Assembly (NCBI GenBank): GCA_003508835.1
Contig: PUFA01000313.1
Location: 1 to 64,000, forward strand
Length of the DNA stretch: 64,000 nucleotides
Source: Eonycteris spelaea
Taxonomy: Eukaryota; Chordata; Mammalia; Chiroptera; Pteropodidae
Direction of reading: 5' to 3'
Below, piece after piece: positions 46,916 to 58,062 of this stretch; position 1 is the first letter of the stretch; each line of letters starts with the position of its first letter. The notes beneath the pieces are model-generated. The model had not been told where the DNA came from. It ran no database searches and was given only the letters and a program-made list of their open reading frames with translations. A program made the translations under genes and the position numbers.

Positions 46916-48394
46916 TGGATTTTGGTAGCAACTAGGGGATTCTGTAACAAATATCTAAAAATGTGATAGTGTATTTGGAACTGAGTAATTGTCAGAATCT
47001 GGGAGAATTTTGAGGGGCACTACAAGAAAAGCCTAGTTTGCCTGGAACAGAAATATGGGCATTAAAGGTGTTGCTGGTGAGAACTCAAGAAAATGAAGAA
47101 CATGGTATGGAAAACATATGGCCTTTGAGAATATCTAAATTGCCATAAACAGACTGTTGATAGAAGTATAAATGTTCATAAAGGCACTACTGCTGATTGC
47201 TCAGAAGGAAATGATGATCATGTTATTGGAAACTGGAGAAAGTGAACCTTTGTTATATCTTCAGAAAGCTTTACTGACTTGTGCCCTCAGTTACACGGAA
47301 AGCATAACTTGTAAGCAATGAACTTTGAACTTTGCTAAGATTTCCAAGCAAAGTATTGAAGGTGCAGCCTGGTTTCTTCTTGCTACTTATAATAAAGTTC
47401 AAGATAAAAGAGAAAAATTGAAGGAAGAACTACTATGCAAAAAAGAACCAGGACTTGATGACTTGTGAAATTCTCCAGATTATGAAAGATACTAAAATTA
47501 GGAGAGTTACTCCTAGGAAATCCTATTCTGGAGAGGAAGAGAAGTGTGGGTAGACAGCCATTTTTTTTTGCTAGTGCCTCCAAAGGAACAAGAGAACAGG
47601 ATATTCACTCAGAGGGCAATTCAAAGAGATTAACCATGTGATTCATGGGACCCCCTCAGTCATCTCAGTAGGAGCCAAAAATAGATATGGGATTATCTAA
47701 GAAAGACCTTGGTATGGCTTTCTCTGTAATGAAGTGAATCCTGACAAACATGGGAGACTCACAAAGTTTTTGTGAATGTTAAATCAGAAGAAATACTGCC
47801 ATCTGTACTGAAAGGGGCAGAGAGAAGATGAAACAAAAGAAAGCTATCAGAGTCCTCAAAATCTACAGATATATTGGTAAAAATGCTTAGCTCCAAACAC
47901 ATGCTATGATTCATAGAAAGGATGATTTCAAAGGCAGAGCTGAGGGCCCTTAGGTTTGGAGCCATAGACTCAGAGGGAGGAGTCAAGAGCCTGGAGGGTT
48001 AGCTGCAGGCCTTACAACCAGCTGGATTTTAAATTTTCTTGGAATCAGTGACTCATTTCCTTTCATTTTCTCCCATTTCAAATGGTGTATATAACTGTTA
48101 GCTTATGCCTACCCCATCATTGTCTTTTGGGATCAGATGACCTTTTCTTGCGTTTCAGAGGTTCACAGATGGAAAGAAATTTTACAGCGGGATAGATGAC
48201 ACTGATGGTCTTATCCATATCAAGTTAGGTGATTTAGATTATAAGATTTGTGACATTCGATATGACAGAGACAATTTGATTACTTTTGGACTGAGCTGAT
48301 GCTGTTGATAGGTTGAGAGTTTTGTGGACCTGATATAAGATGAATGTATTTTGCATGTGATGTGGATGTGAATTTGGTGGCCTAGAGGGAGGAC
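46916..48394 (+). mobile_element. MaLR internal region (MLT1-int)
   Basis: The phrases are in internal-region order: TTTGGAACTGAGTAATTGTC, ATGTTATTGGAAACTGGAGA, GCAGCCTGGTTTCTTCTTGC, CCATGTGATTCATGGGACCC, GGTTCACAGATGGAAAGAAA and CTTATCCATATCAAGTTAGG. MaLR elements are non-autonomous relatives of ERV-L with gag-derived internal sequence and no pol or env. The sense frame is broken throughout; the open frames on the opposite strand (for example 47383-47583) are shadows. Confidence 0.9.
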
Positions 48395-48835
48395 TGTGGT
48401 AGACTGAAAATATCCATGTACTATTCCTCAGAACATGTGAATATGTTACCTTACATAGCAAAACAGACTTTGCAGGTGTGATTTTTTATTAAGGATCTTG
48501 AGAGAAGAAATTTTTCATGAGTTATCCAAGTGGGTCCAGTGTAATTACAAGGAACCCTATAAAGAGTTAGGCAGATCAGATTAATTAATAATAGATGTAA
48601 AGATGGAAGAAATAGATTTAAGTGAAATGGAGAAAGGGCCGTGAGAATGCAGACAGCCTCTAGAAGATTTAAAAAAAAGGGAAAGGGAAAGGATTCATCA
48701 CTGAAGCCTCCAGAAATAAGTGCTGACATTTTGATTTTAGAGTTCAGACTTCTAGAACTGTAAGATAATAAACTTGTATCATTTCGAGCCACAAGTTTGT
48801 GGTAATTTGTTACAACAGCAAAAGGAAATTAGTAA
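48395..48835 (+). mobile_element. 3' LTR of MaLR (MLT1-type) provirus
   Basis: Starts TGTGGTAGACTGAAAATAT and parallels the 5' LTR through GTGATTTTTTATTAAGGATC, ACTGAAGCCTCCAGAAATAA, GTAAGATAATAAACTTGTAT and GTTACAACAGCAAAAGGAAA. The two LTRs align from end to end with many differences, as expected for a very old insertion. No clear 5-bp target-site duplication is visible. Confidence 0.9.
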
Positions 48836-50725
48836 AGATTTTAATATAATTTAATAGGATTTTGTGAGATATTAGAGAAAAGAAGCATGTGTGTGTTAAT
48901 TTCCCATGTTTTAACTAGAATTCGATTGTTATCATTAGAAAATATATTAAAAATATTTCCCTTTTGATAAAACCCCACCTGTCCTTTATAATCTAGCTAG
49001 TGTCTCACTGCTTCCATGAAAACCTTTTTTTACTTATTTAGTACTCAGTGGCTTATATTTTTGAATCTGTGTTGTTTTCGCTGTTTTTATTGCTTAATTT
49101 TTATACTTAACCATAGATGGTATTAGTTTAATGTCTAAATACTTCATATATTAATCCTTCAACCATTTGTCAGTGTATTTAAATATATTAAATATATGGA
49201 GTATCTCCTAGTGCTGGGCACCGTGCTGAGTGTTGAGATGTAAGATTCAAAGGGAAATGTGAAAAAAAAGATCCTTCCCTGAAAATCACACATAATGTCC
49301 ACTATTATGATTTCTTATTAACTTGTAAGTCTCTGCCACTAGATTGTTGGTTCCCTGAAGGCAGGACATTTTATATTCCTCTGATATGCTTGACATGATA
49401 TTAGAATCTTAGTAAAATTCTAATCATGAAAAAAAGAGACAGGAAGGAAAAAGGAAAGGAAAAAATATAGTAACCTCTTCTAGGACAGGATGAAATTATT
49501 TCTCTTTCCAACAATCAGAATGCCATCTATGTAATATCTGGCTAGGATATTCTATTAATATAGTTTATTCCTCTTATTGAACAATTCTATAATCACAAAA
49601 TTAGCCTAAATTTCATTGTATAGGTTAAATTAGAATGACTCTCCTTGATTCTTGTTATAATTAAAATTAAAACATCTGCAACCATTTTGTATTGATAGTA
49701 ATTTAGAATTTTTGATTAGGTCTTTTATAAAGGTGATGTGTTTAAAGTCAAATTGCCTAAAATACATTTTATGTTTCCTTCCCTGGCCTTTAATAAATTT
49801 AGTTTAGCAATTAATGTCTATAATTAATGGAGTTAGTGATTTTAGCTCTTGTGCAGCAGAATTACTAAGATGCCTCATATATATCCAATACAGGAAAAAA
49901 AAAACATGTTTTAATTTTCAGTACATGTCTTTGGTTCCTATGGAAACGGTTCAGTAAAAGAAGTTTGAAATGTTACATATTATTTAATATCTAATATTCA
50001 TATAAATATTGCCAGAAGATATGTCATACCTATTCAAGAGTACAGTGTCATGGGAGTTAAGCAAAGGAATATATTAAATTGAAACTCATTGTGGCCCATT
50101 GCTGTCGACACTGCTGGCCTGGAAGGAACTTCAAAAGGAATCTCAAGGGCTATCTTGAAAAAATAATCAATACTTTCAGTAGGAAGTGTACTGATTTTAT
50201 TAGTGAGGATTCTTATAATTGCATTATACTCTTCTATTTTACAAAAAAAGAGACAGAACTTGAATTTAGCCCAGGTTTAGGGGGGATATCAATTTAAAAC
50301 TGGCTTACATTTATTCATTTAGATTTATTTGGGTACCAGTAAAACTGGATGGATGCTGAATAAAAGAGATTATTAGCTTCCCATTATAATGTAAAAGTTT
50401 CAAAAGGTGAAACATTCCAATAAATATAGTTTTTCACTTTCAACCAACTCCATATACTATTGGTCATATACAACCTCAACTATTAAGCCTTGTCACCTAG
50501 ATGTTTCAGATCACTAAGAATTCCCATTTTATAACTCTGCAAGTCTTATAGATTAGAAGAACACTCACTGCTGGAGGGAACTTTGTAAGATACGCAAACA
50601 TTTCTTTCATTTTTGGTTTTTAAAAAAAATCTCAACATTGAAAGAATTTGATGAACACCGAGAATTTATATATCACACTCTTCTGTGACATGGTTACATT
50701 GAGCATCACATGAAATTTCTACTTA
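48836..50725. other. Mostly unassigned; short L2-like scraps
   Basis: Two weak L2-like pieces: antisense near 49195-49255 (AGTGCTGGGCACCGTGCTGA) and sense near 49325-49410 (TTGGTTCCCTGAAGGCAGGA). The remainder, including a 72-codon frame at 50079-50297, is unassigned. Confidence 0.4.
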
Positions 50726-50729
50726 TGGC

Positions 50730-51000
50730 TGCTACACATCAGCCTGACCATTCCCTAATGCATTAATCTCTGTGGAATCTTTCCTGGACTGCTTAGTCTC
50801 AGAATGTGAAGGACTAATTTAGGGACCACACCCACCCACGTTCCAGTAGTACCTTAAACTCCAATATTTGCTTTCTTGGTTGTTGGTCTTGTTAGACTGT
50901 GAACTCCATGAGGCCAGGGGCCACATCGTGTGGGTTTTTAATTCATCCTTGCCTAGCCTATCTGAGATGGAGCTCAATAAATTAATAATAAATAAATTCA
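50730..51000 (+). mobile_element. L2 LINE 3' end, plus strand
   Basis: GACTGTGAACTCCATGAGGC followed by CAGGGGCCACATCGTGTGGG and AGCTCAATAAATTAATAATA match the sense L2 3' terminus. Confidence 0.75.
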
Positions 51001-53430
51001 GTCTGAAACATGTTTCACTAAGAGAAACATACTCTTGTATTTAACAATGTATTTATTAGATAATTATTCTAAATAACTTGATAAATAATTTTTTGCAGAT
51101 ATTTGAATCTATGGCACGTGCCAAATTCCCAAACAACCAACTAGCCTCTTGCCACACACACAAAAGCGCCTAAATGAGTTTTCTGTGAAAATGATGCAGG
51201 ACTGACTTTTAAATAGCTCAGAGGTTAAGAGATACTGGTAGAGTATCACAGAAACAGCCATGTGACTACTTTGTCTAAGAAGAAGATAATTCCAAAATGT
51301 ATTCTTAAGTGAATGTTGCCAAGTCTTTTCCAGTACCAATCTCTGTGATTTACAAGTGAAGCGGGTACACTGACAACATCTGATGATACCCAGGACCCTT
51401 GCTGCTTTGTGACTCACTGCTTGACCTTGTCATTAAACTTCTTTTTGTGCCTGTCAGGGCAGTTGTAAAACTGCCAAAAGTAGTCTCCCCTAGAAAACCC
51501 TTCTTTAACTGAGCTGTTCTGAAAGATATGTATCTTTAAAATGAAAGTAATTGTAAAGAAAGCAATACTGCCTGTCTCAATAGCAAAAAATTGCCCAAAT
51601 GCATATTGAAATCTTCAACATAAAGAATTTTTAAAACATTCTTGAATTCCCTATCTGCCTATCCCATCTCGTTAGGATGGGATTAATCCCCTTTTGTAAC
51701 ATCAAACACCGTGGAGACCAATTAAAGAAGCAAGCTGCCACAATTGCTAGCGACTCAAAGTCATTCCCCAAAGCCACCATATTGAGGCAAGAAGCTCTAC
51801 CTTCTATCAGTGCCAGAGTTTCTTCTCCTGCAGCAATGGTCATGGGTGAAAGGGATACAGTGACATGAACTCATGAAATATTTAGTTTATTGACATTGAC
51901 TATGATAAAGTCAGTTATACACAGTCTGTAGTATCTAACATATGCTCTTGTATGCAGGTTCAGTACAGTTCCTTTTATATATTACTTAAATCTATCTCTG
52001 TATGCTCTTATACTCTATCTGTTGAACAAGATGCCTACAAAATTCCTTCTCAGTCTTTCCCTGATGGTGGAGCTGACTGGATCATATTTTACTTCGATTA
52101 CTGATCAACTGTTTGATTACAGTTTACTTCATTTGAACAAGCTTTTTAATTTTTTTTTCCATTATAACGATGGCAGGAAATAGCCAGTTCAACTAGGAGT
52201 ACGGTCCATGCAGTTCAGTCTCAGTTATAACTTCTGTTTAATTTGGTCAAACATGATTATGTTCTGGGCTCACCTCATTCCTGTGGTTATAAGAATGCAA
52301 ATACTCTGCTATCTCTTCTTCCTTTTCCTGTCTGCTGTTCTCCAGTATCTTCCCTATACATATTCCTGATTTCACTGATCTAACACATTCTACTTCTGCT
52401 AACTAAAGTGATGTATTTCCCTTCTCCTATGCTAGAGATTTCTGTACTACCTAAAGACCTGTCTAGCAGACTAACAACCATTAAATCAATTCTATGGTCT
52501 GGTGAGATTCACTCAACCAGGCACTATAAGGGGAGTATTAAATACTGTTTCTAAATTAACCAAACTCTTTACAAAGCATCGTATAATATTTTATACATCT
52601 CCCACTTCTGCAGACCAGACAGTTGAAACTGTCTTATTCTGGAGAATATTAAGAGCTTTGCTGCATTTCTCTCTTACATCATACTATAGACAATTTTTGA
52701 CAACTTTACAAATGTTTTTGATAAAATGAATTGTCTCAACTCTCACTGTTTAAAATTTTAGTTCATTTGGTACAATAAAATATCTTTTATCTGAACATTG
52801 TCATGGTATCTCACACTGTTTGCACATATCTTGGAGGCAATATTATTCAAATGTAGAGGTTGTTTTTAGGTCATTATTTTTTAGAAACCAAAGTTGGTTC
52901 TATCTATCTATGTTATACATGTTGAAAAGAAACTGTACACTTGAATGACGCAGGCTTTTATTTCTTCTGGAAAAAAATGTCATTTTTAATTTTAAAATGT
53001 TCTTTTTGATGTAGACTAAAATTGAGAAGTAAATTACACATAAAAAATACTAAATGGGGGAAATGTGCCATTAGATGATTCCAGGAACACTTTAACTCCA
53101 AAAATATTTATGAGTCTCTAAAGTACAAAAGTGAAAGTTTGATTAGCACAAGGTATACTTTAATACCAAGTGCATTTGCTTTTAAAGGGTAAGTCATTTT
53201 TATATCAAGTGGTTAATATAGCCACCAAAATCATCTCTATCCACCAATGTATATTTAGTGAAAACTAAAAGTACAGAATTATATTTGGCATTCACTTCAA
53301 AGTTTCTATGCCTTATAAAGCATTTGAACAAAAAAAATCTACAGATATAATTCAAAATATTATTTTACCAAAGTATTTGAATTAAAATAGAATATTTTAA
53401 CCATTAAAATATAATACTTTGGTCTAATTA
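51001..53430. other. Repeat-poor unassigned stretch
   Basis: About 2.4 kb without recognised transposons. A 102-codon minus-strand frame at 51109-51417 is one of the longer non-repeat frames in the window but has no domain I know. A 63-codon plus frame at 51677-51868 and a minus frame at 51631-51843 overlap it antisense. No splice sites, promoter or polyadenylation arrangement makes any of these convincing. Confidence 0.4.
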
Positions 53431-53434
53431 AATT

Positions 53435-53525
53435 TTCTCATATTGCTAGAGTCTGGGAGCATATTTTGTTTATATTAATATTGCCTAAACCACTTAGCAC
53501 AGCTCAATATATTTTGGTTCAATGA
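53435..53525 (+). mobile_element. L2 LINE 3' fragment, plus strand
   Basis: AGAGTCTGGGAGCATATTTT, then CACTTAGCACAGCTCAATAT, fits the sense L2 3' end. It is short and diverged. Confidence 0.5.
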
Positions 53526-53649
53526 AATAATTCTCTTCCTTCTCCTATTTTTATTTTTGTTTGAAATTCAGTGGTCATCCCAAATGAGAAAAAAATAAAA
53601 TGGCCTGGAAAACTCATTAAAAATTCACACCTTTCTTCTGAATGCTTTA

Positions 53650-53830
53650 CTGAATTAATTAATCCCACTATTAATCAAACATACACTGAGTGGAAACTGT
53701 GTTATTATATGCCAAGCACTATTCAAGAACTGACATAGAGGTGAATAAAGCACAAGACTTCTGAAAATACAAGCTACTGGGGAAGCCACATAATCAGAAC
53801 ATTAAAATATAACCAACAAAAAGAATTCAT
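53650..53830 (-). mobile_element. L2 LINE 3' fragment, antisense
   Basis: ATTAATCAAACATACACTGA, ATATGCCAAGCACTATTCAA and GAGGTGAATAAAGCACAAGA follow the reverse-complemented L2 terminus. Confidence 0.6.
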
Positions 53831-53834
53831 GCAT

Positions 53835-54176
53835 AATCAATGTGATGCATTTTCATCAACTTGGGTACAAATCAATGAAATTTATTTTTTTCTGAGTATC
53901 TATCATCCAGTGTTAGCAGGAATTCCATGGTTTCTTCTTTGATCCATGGTCATTCCTTTTGCTCCCATTTTAATAGTCAATAACCTAAGGATCATTTTTC
54001 TTCCAAATATCAAGAAAAGAGAGAACTGAGAAAAGGCATTTTAAATCTACCAAGGTTTTCACTCCCATTGTTGCCACATGGACCTGGATTTCTGTAAAGG
54101 TTTAGGTTTAAAATCTTAGTTCTGTTAATTCATACTTATATATTCAGCTATAAGTACAGAAGCATTAGCCTAGAGA
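53835..54176. other. Unassigned sequence
   Basis: No repeat or gene was recognised. Confidence 0.45.
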
Positions 54177-54177
54177 T

Positions 54178-54987
54178 TCTTTTTATTTTATTTTATTATT
54201 AGTTTCAATTATACAGTACATTGGTTAGACACTTATATAGTTTATAAAATGATCCCCCTAATTACTCTTTCTCTCCTCTGGCTCTCCACTTAGCCATTGT
54301 ATTACTGCTGACTGCATTCCCTATGCCGTGCTCACCATCCCCATGACCATCTATCAACTACTTATTTATACTTGTATAACCCTTCACCCCTTTCTCCCAA
54401 CCCCCAACACCCTTCCCTATGGTTATCACCAGATTGTCCTCTATATTTATGAGTCTGGTTTTGATTAGTTTGCTCTTTTTGTTCCTTAGATTCTGCATAT
54501 AAGTGAAATCATATGATATTTATCTTTCCCTGTCTTACTAATTTTACTCAGCATAACCTGTAGGTCCATCTATGTCATTGCAAATGGTAGGATTTCATTT
54601 TTAATGGCTGAGTAATATTCCATTGTATATATAAACCAAAACTTCTTTATCCAGTCATCTGTTGATGGGCATTTAGGTTGATTTCATATCTTAGCTATCA
54701 TAAATTGTGCTGCCATGAACATAGCGGTGCATAGATCTTTATGAATTAATGTTTTGGGTTTTTGTGGATAAATACACAAAGTGCAATTGCTGGGTCAAAA
54801 GGTATATCTATTTTTAATTATTTGAGAAACCTCTAGACTGTTTTTCATAACGGCTGTAAGAATTTGTAATCCCACCAACAGTGTATGAGACTTCCCCTTT
54901 CTCCACTTCCTTGCCAACACTCGTTCTTTGATTTATTGATGACAGCCATTCTTAAAGGTGTGAGGTGATATATCATTATGGTTTTTT
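54178..54987 (-). mobile_element. 5'-truncated LINE-1 3' end, minus strand
   Basis: A T-rich left end (the reverse-complemented A tail), then antisense 3' UTR (54200-54480) and antisense ORF2 end: GTCATTGCAAATGGTAGGAT, TGGCTGAGTAATATTCCATT and GTGTGAGGTGATATATCATT. It is the same type as the 3' UTR at 7.3-7.5 kb, in opposite orientation. Confidence 0.9.
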
Positions 54988-54989
54988 AT

Positions 54990-55556
54990 GCCCCATCCTG
55001 CCCCATAGTTCTTGTGTCAGCCCTCAGCCTAGACAACTTCTAAACTCATAGCAAGGTCTAATTTGGAACTCTTGACATCCCTTCTTTCCAACAAATCTTA
55101 GTAAATATCAGTCCAGTCAGAGAGTTCATATAATATTGACTCTTAAAAAGTAAGGAATAAGACTTATAGCACTTTCATCTTAGGTGTCTACTTAATATTT
55201 ATGCAAATTGATTAAACTTTTTATTAGATTATTTTTTTTTTATTTTTCAAAGAATATGAGAATATCGGGAGGGGCTACTATTTCATAACACATATAGCAT
55301 ACTTTTCCCTTAAAGCATCAGCAACCTATAAGCCTTCAATTTCTATAACTACAGTAAGATCTCAAGGTCCCTCCACCTCAAAAAACCCTATGTACAGGTG
55401 ACTGATCTCCACCTCTAGATAGAGGATTGTGTCTCATTTATATATAGTATTTATTTTTATTTTGATTCCTGGCACATGAGAACATACTCTCTAATATGTA
55501 CACAAAGTACTCTGGAAATATTAGGGAAACCCCTAATGAGACCTAGAGTAATACAT
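54990..55556. other. Unassigned sequence
   Basis: No repeat or gene was recognised. Confidence 0.45.
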
Positions 55557-55557
55557 T

Positions 55558-55690
55558 AGTTCATTCAACAAATATGTATTGAGTGCCTACTGCTTTTGAA
55601 GTGCTGAGGATCCAGCAGTGAATATGAGGCCCTAGTTCTCATGGAGCACATATTGTAGCAATAGGAGACAAAATTATAAACAAATACATA
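55558..55690 (-). mobile_element. L2 LINE 3' end, antisense
   Basis: GTTCATTCAACAAATATGTA, TTGAGTGCCTACTGCTTTTG and AGTTCTCATGGAGCACATAT follow the reverse-complemented L2 terminus. Confidence 0.85.
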
Positions 55691-56010
55691 TATAATATGG
55701 CATATGATGATGTGTTTGGAAAACAAAAGTTAGGGTAAGGGAACAGATTAATTGAAAGTGGAAGAAGTCTATTATATAATTTAATAGAGCTCTTGGGGGA
55801 AACCTCTCTTCAAGGGGACCGTTGGGCCAAGACCTGAAGTGAAGAGCAAACCATGATGATATTTGTGCTAAAAGCAAGTTATATAGAGAGAATAGTAAAA
55901 TAGGAGCATGTTTTCTTTGTTTGGGTCAGGACAATCAGCCAGATAGGGATAGGGTAAGGATGGGGAGGGAATATTTAAACATTAAAAAAAAAGGTTTAGA
56001 AGATGATATG
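55691..56010. other. Unassigned sequence, possibly continuing L2
   Basis: Phrases such as GGCCAAGACCTGAAGTGAAG are compatible with antisense L2 upstream of the 3' end, but I cannot confirm it. Confidence 0.35.
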
Positions 56011-56011
56011 G

Positions 56012-56520
56012 TGTATTAGTTTACTATTGCTGCTATAGCAAATTGCCCCAAACAGTGGCTTAGAAGAGCACAAACTTGTTATATTACAGTTCTGGAAATA
56101 AGAAGTCTGAAAATGAGTCTTATGGGGCTAAAAATCAAGGTATCTGCAGGTATGCTTTCCTTTATGAAAGCTTTAGGAGGGAACCCATTTCCTTGCCTTT
56201 TCAGCTTCTAAAGTCTACCTACATTCCTTGGCTCATAGTCATCTTCCTCCATCCTCAAAGCCAGCAACATTGCATCTCTAACCATTCTTTTGTAGTCATG
56301 TCTATCTCTGATTCTGTCTTCTGCCTCCTTCTTCTACTTTTGAAGGACACCTATGATTTTATTCGGCCCACCTGGATAATCAGGATATCCCCTCTATTTT
56401 AAAATCAACTGATTAACATCCTTAATTCCATCAGCAACCTTAATTCCCCATTTGCTATGAACTCTAACATATTTATAGGTTCTGAGGATTAGAACATGGA
56501 CATCTTTGAGGGACCACTTT
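56012..56520 (-). mobile_element. MaLR (MLT1-type) LTR, antisense
   Basis: TTAGTTTACTATTGCTGCTA, AACCCATTTCCTTGCCTTTT, AGCCAGCAACATTGCATCTC, CAGCAACCTTAATTCCCCAT and GAACATGGACATCTTTGAGG follow the reverse complement of a MaLR LTR. The outer end on the right dissolves into a CA/TA microsatellite. No partner LTR was seen. Confidence 0.85.
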
Positions 56521-56530
56521 ATATGTGAAA

Positions 56531-56620
56531 TATATATACACACACATGCACACACACATACACACATATACGTATATGTACACACACATATATTCACATA
56601 CACACATACACACACACATT
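56531..56620. repeat. Compound (TA)n(CA)n microsatellite
   Basis: Alternating CA and TA units with TGCA and CGTA interruptions. The Cys/Val-rich open frame on the minus strand is an artefact. Confidence 0.95.
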
Positions 56621-56799
56621 AGAGAGTTGGGATGACCTTTCTAAGCTTGATATCCTGCTATGATATAAGAAATGGTTGATATATTTTGTAATTAAAAATG
56701 TAAAACTTTTTTTCTCAAAATGCCATACACCAATGAAAATTTGAAAAAAATTATCTTTGATGGCATGCAGAAGACAATTTTCTTATTAATATTTATTAA

Positions 56800-56904
56800 A
56801 GCACCAACAATCTAAAAGAAAAATGATCAAAGGACATGAACAGGCAGTTTTCAGAAAAATAAATACAAATAGAGAATAAACATGTAAAGAGATGCTTAAT
56901 GCCA
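56800..56904 (+). mobile_element. LINE-1 ORF2 fragment, left part
   Basis: AAAATGATCAAAGGACATGA and AGAGATGCTTAATGCCAGTC fit sense ORF2. The same element resumes after the inserted palindrome. Confidence 0.65.
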
Positions 56905-57110
56905 GTCATAATTAGGGTTACCAGATTTAGCAAATAAAAATACAGGATGCCCAGTTAAATTTGAATTTCAAATAAACAGTGTATACTTCTTCACTCTAAG
57001 TACTTCCCAAATATTACAAGGGCCATACTTATACTAAAATTATTTGTTGTTAACGGAAATTCAAATTTAACTGGGCATACTTTATTTTATCTGTCAATTC
57101 TACTCATAAT
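56905..57110. mobile_element. Palindromic hAT-type MITE with 8-bp target duplication
   Basis: The element proper is 56913-57102. Its arms 56949-56969 and 57056-57076 are perfectly complementary over 21 bases (left arm begins GCCCAGTTAAATTTGAATTT). The termini TAGGGTTACCAGAT and the reverse complement of ATCTGTCAATTCTA agree at 10 of 14 positions. The flanks 56905-56912 (GTCATAAT) and 57103-57110 (CTCATAAT) agree at 7 of 8, the target-site length of hAT elements. It resembles a known mammalian palindromic element (MER53-like, name uncertain). It has no coding sequence. Confidence 0.88.
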
Positions 57111-57185
57111 GGAGTAAGTATAAATTAAGAAAACAATGTGATTTCATTTGAATAGCATCTGACAAAACTAAAAATGATTGTACCA
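57111..57185 (+). mobile_element. LINE-1 ORF2 fragment, right part
   Basis: TAAATTAAGAAAACAATGTG and GACAAAACTAAAAATGATTG continue sense ORF2 after the inserted palindrome. Confidence 0.6.
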
Positions 57186-57638
57186 TGTATATTTAATCTT
57201 GTCTGAGTTCTGAATCAAATTAGACCTAGTCTCCCAAGGATCATGGCCTAGAAGTGGTTTTGGTGCCCTAAACCTGAGTTATAGTGTAACACGGGTGGAC
57301 ACCAAGGCACTATTTTTCCCACAAAAACACAGTTTTATTGTTTGCTCTGTGAAAACCAGTCTCTGCTTTGGTATTCTTCAGGCACTCCATTCATTTGGAG
57401 CCTGAAGCCATATTCTTATCCCCAGACTGGGTACTTGATTTCTGGAAGCTCTTATCTAATCTTGACAGCTCTCTCATCTTTGTAGCTGCATTCTTTTCAC
57501 TATGTCCACAAGATTGCTTTCTGGGTTTCGCTCTACTTGAGGCAATATGGCCCAGAACCATAAAAGCTGAAGTTTTTATTGCCTTACAACCAAGCATTGT
57601 TATCAAGTGAACATGGTCTTGGTTTTAAGTGAGCTGCT
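57186..57638. other. Unassigned; minus-strand frame followed by a polyadenylation hexamer
   Basis: A 71-codon minus-strand frame (57606-57391) is rich in Lys, Ser, Arg and Gln. It is followed 52 bases after its stop by AATAAA (57339-57334 on the minus strand). The opposite strand is also open (57368-57610). I do not recognise either product. It could be the 3' end of a processed pseudogene or chance. Confidence 0.35.
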
Positions 57639-57639
57639 G

Positions 57640-57830
57640 AACTGAAACTTTATGCCCATTGATTAGTAACTCCGCATTTCAGTTAAACAAGAGAAATAAG
57701 CTCTAGAGATATGCTATGCAATGTTAGACCTATAGTCAGTAATGTATTGTGTACTTAAACATTATTAAGAGTGTAGATCTCATATTAAGTGTTCTTATCA
57801 CCATAAAATAAAAATTTAAAAATAATAAAG
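57640..57830 (+). mobile_element. LINE-1 3' UTR, plus strand
   Basis: AAACTTTATGCCCATTGATT, AGAGATATGCTATGCAATGT, TTAAGAGTGTAGATCTCATA and GTTCTTATCACCATAAAATA are the sense 3' UTR in order, with an A-rich end. Confidence 0.75.
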
Positions 57831-57995
57831 TGAGCTGCTAAGCTTTGCAGCCACTCAGACATTTTGCATGTCATCCTTAGCTGAATAAGGACTCTCATAG
57901 ACAAGTCACATGGGACAGCAAACAGCCAGAACAACTATAAGAACAAAGGCAAAAGTAAGACCATAACTCTACAACTCACTGGGAAAACCATTACT

Positions 57996-58008
57996 GCTGG
58001 TGGTGGTG

Positions 58009-58062
<54 letters not shown>
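57996..58062. repeat. Compound (TGG)n(TAG)n microsatellite
   Basis: Seven or so TGG units switching at 58018-58020 to about fourteen TAG units. There is no interruption within either block. Confidence 0.97.

Noticed and set aside
47383..48792. Several minus-strand frames of 66-113 codons
   Set aside because: They are antisense to the MaLR provirus and its 3' LTR.
56394..56615. Cys/Val-rich minus-strand frame, superficially like a metal-binding peptide
   Set aside because: It is translation of the CA/TA microsatellite at the edge of a MaLR LTR.
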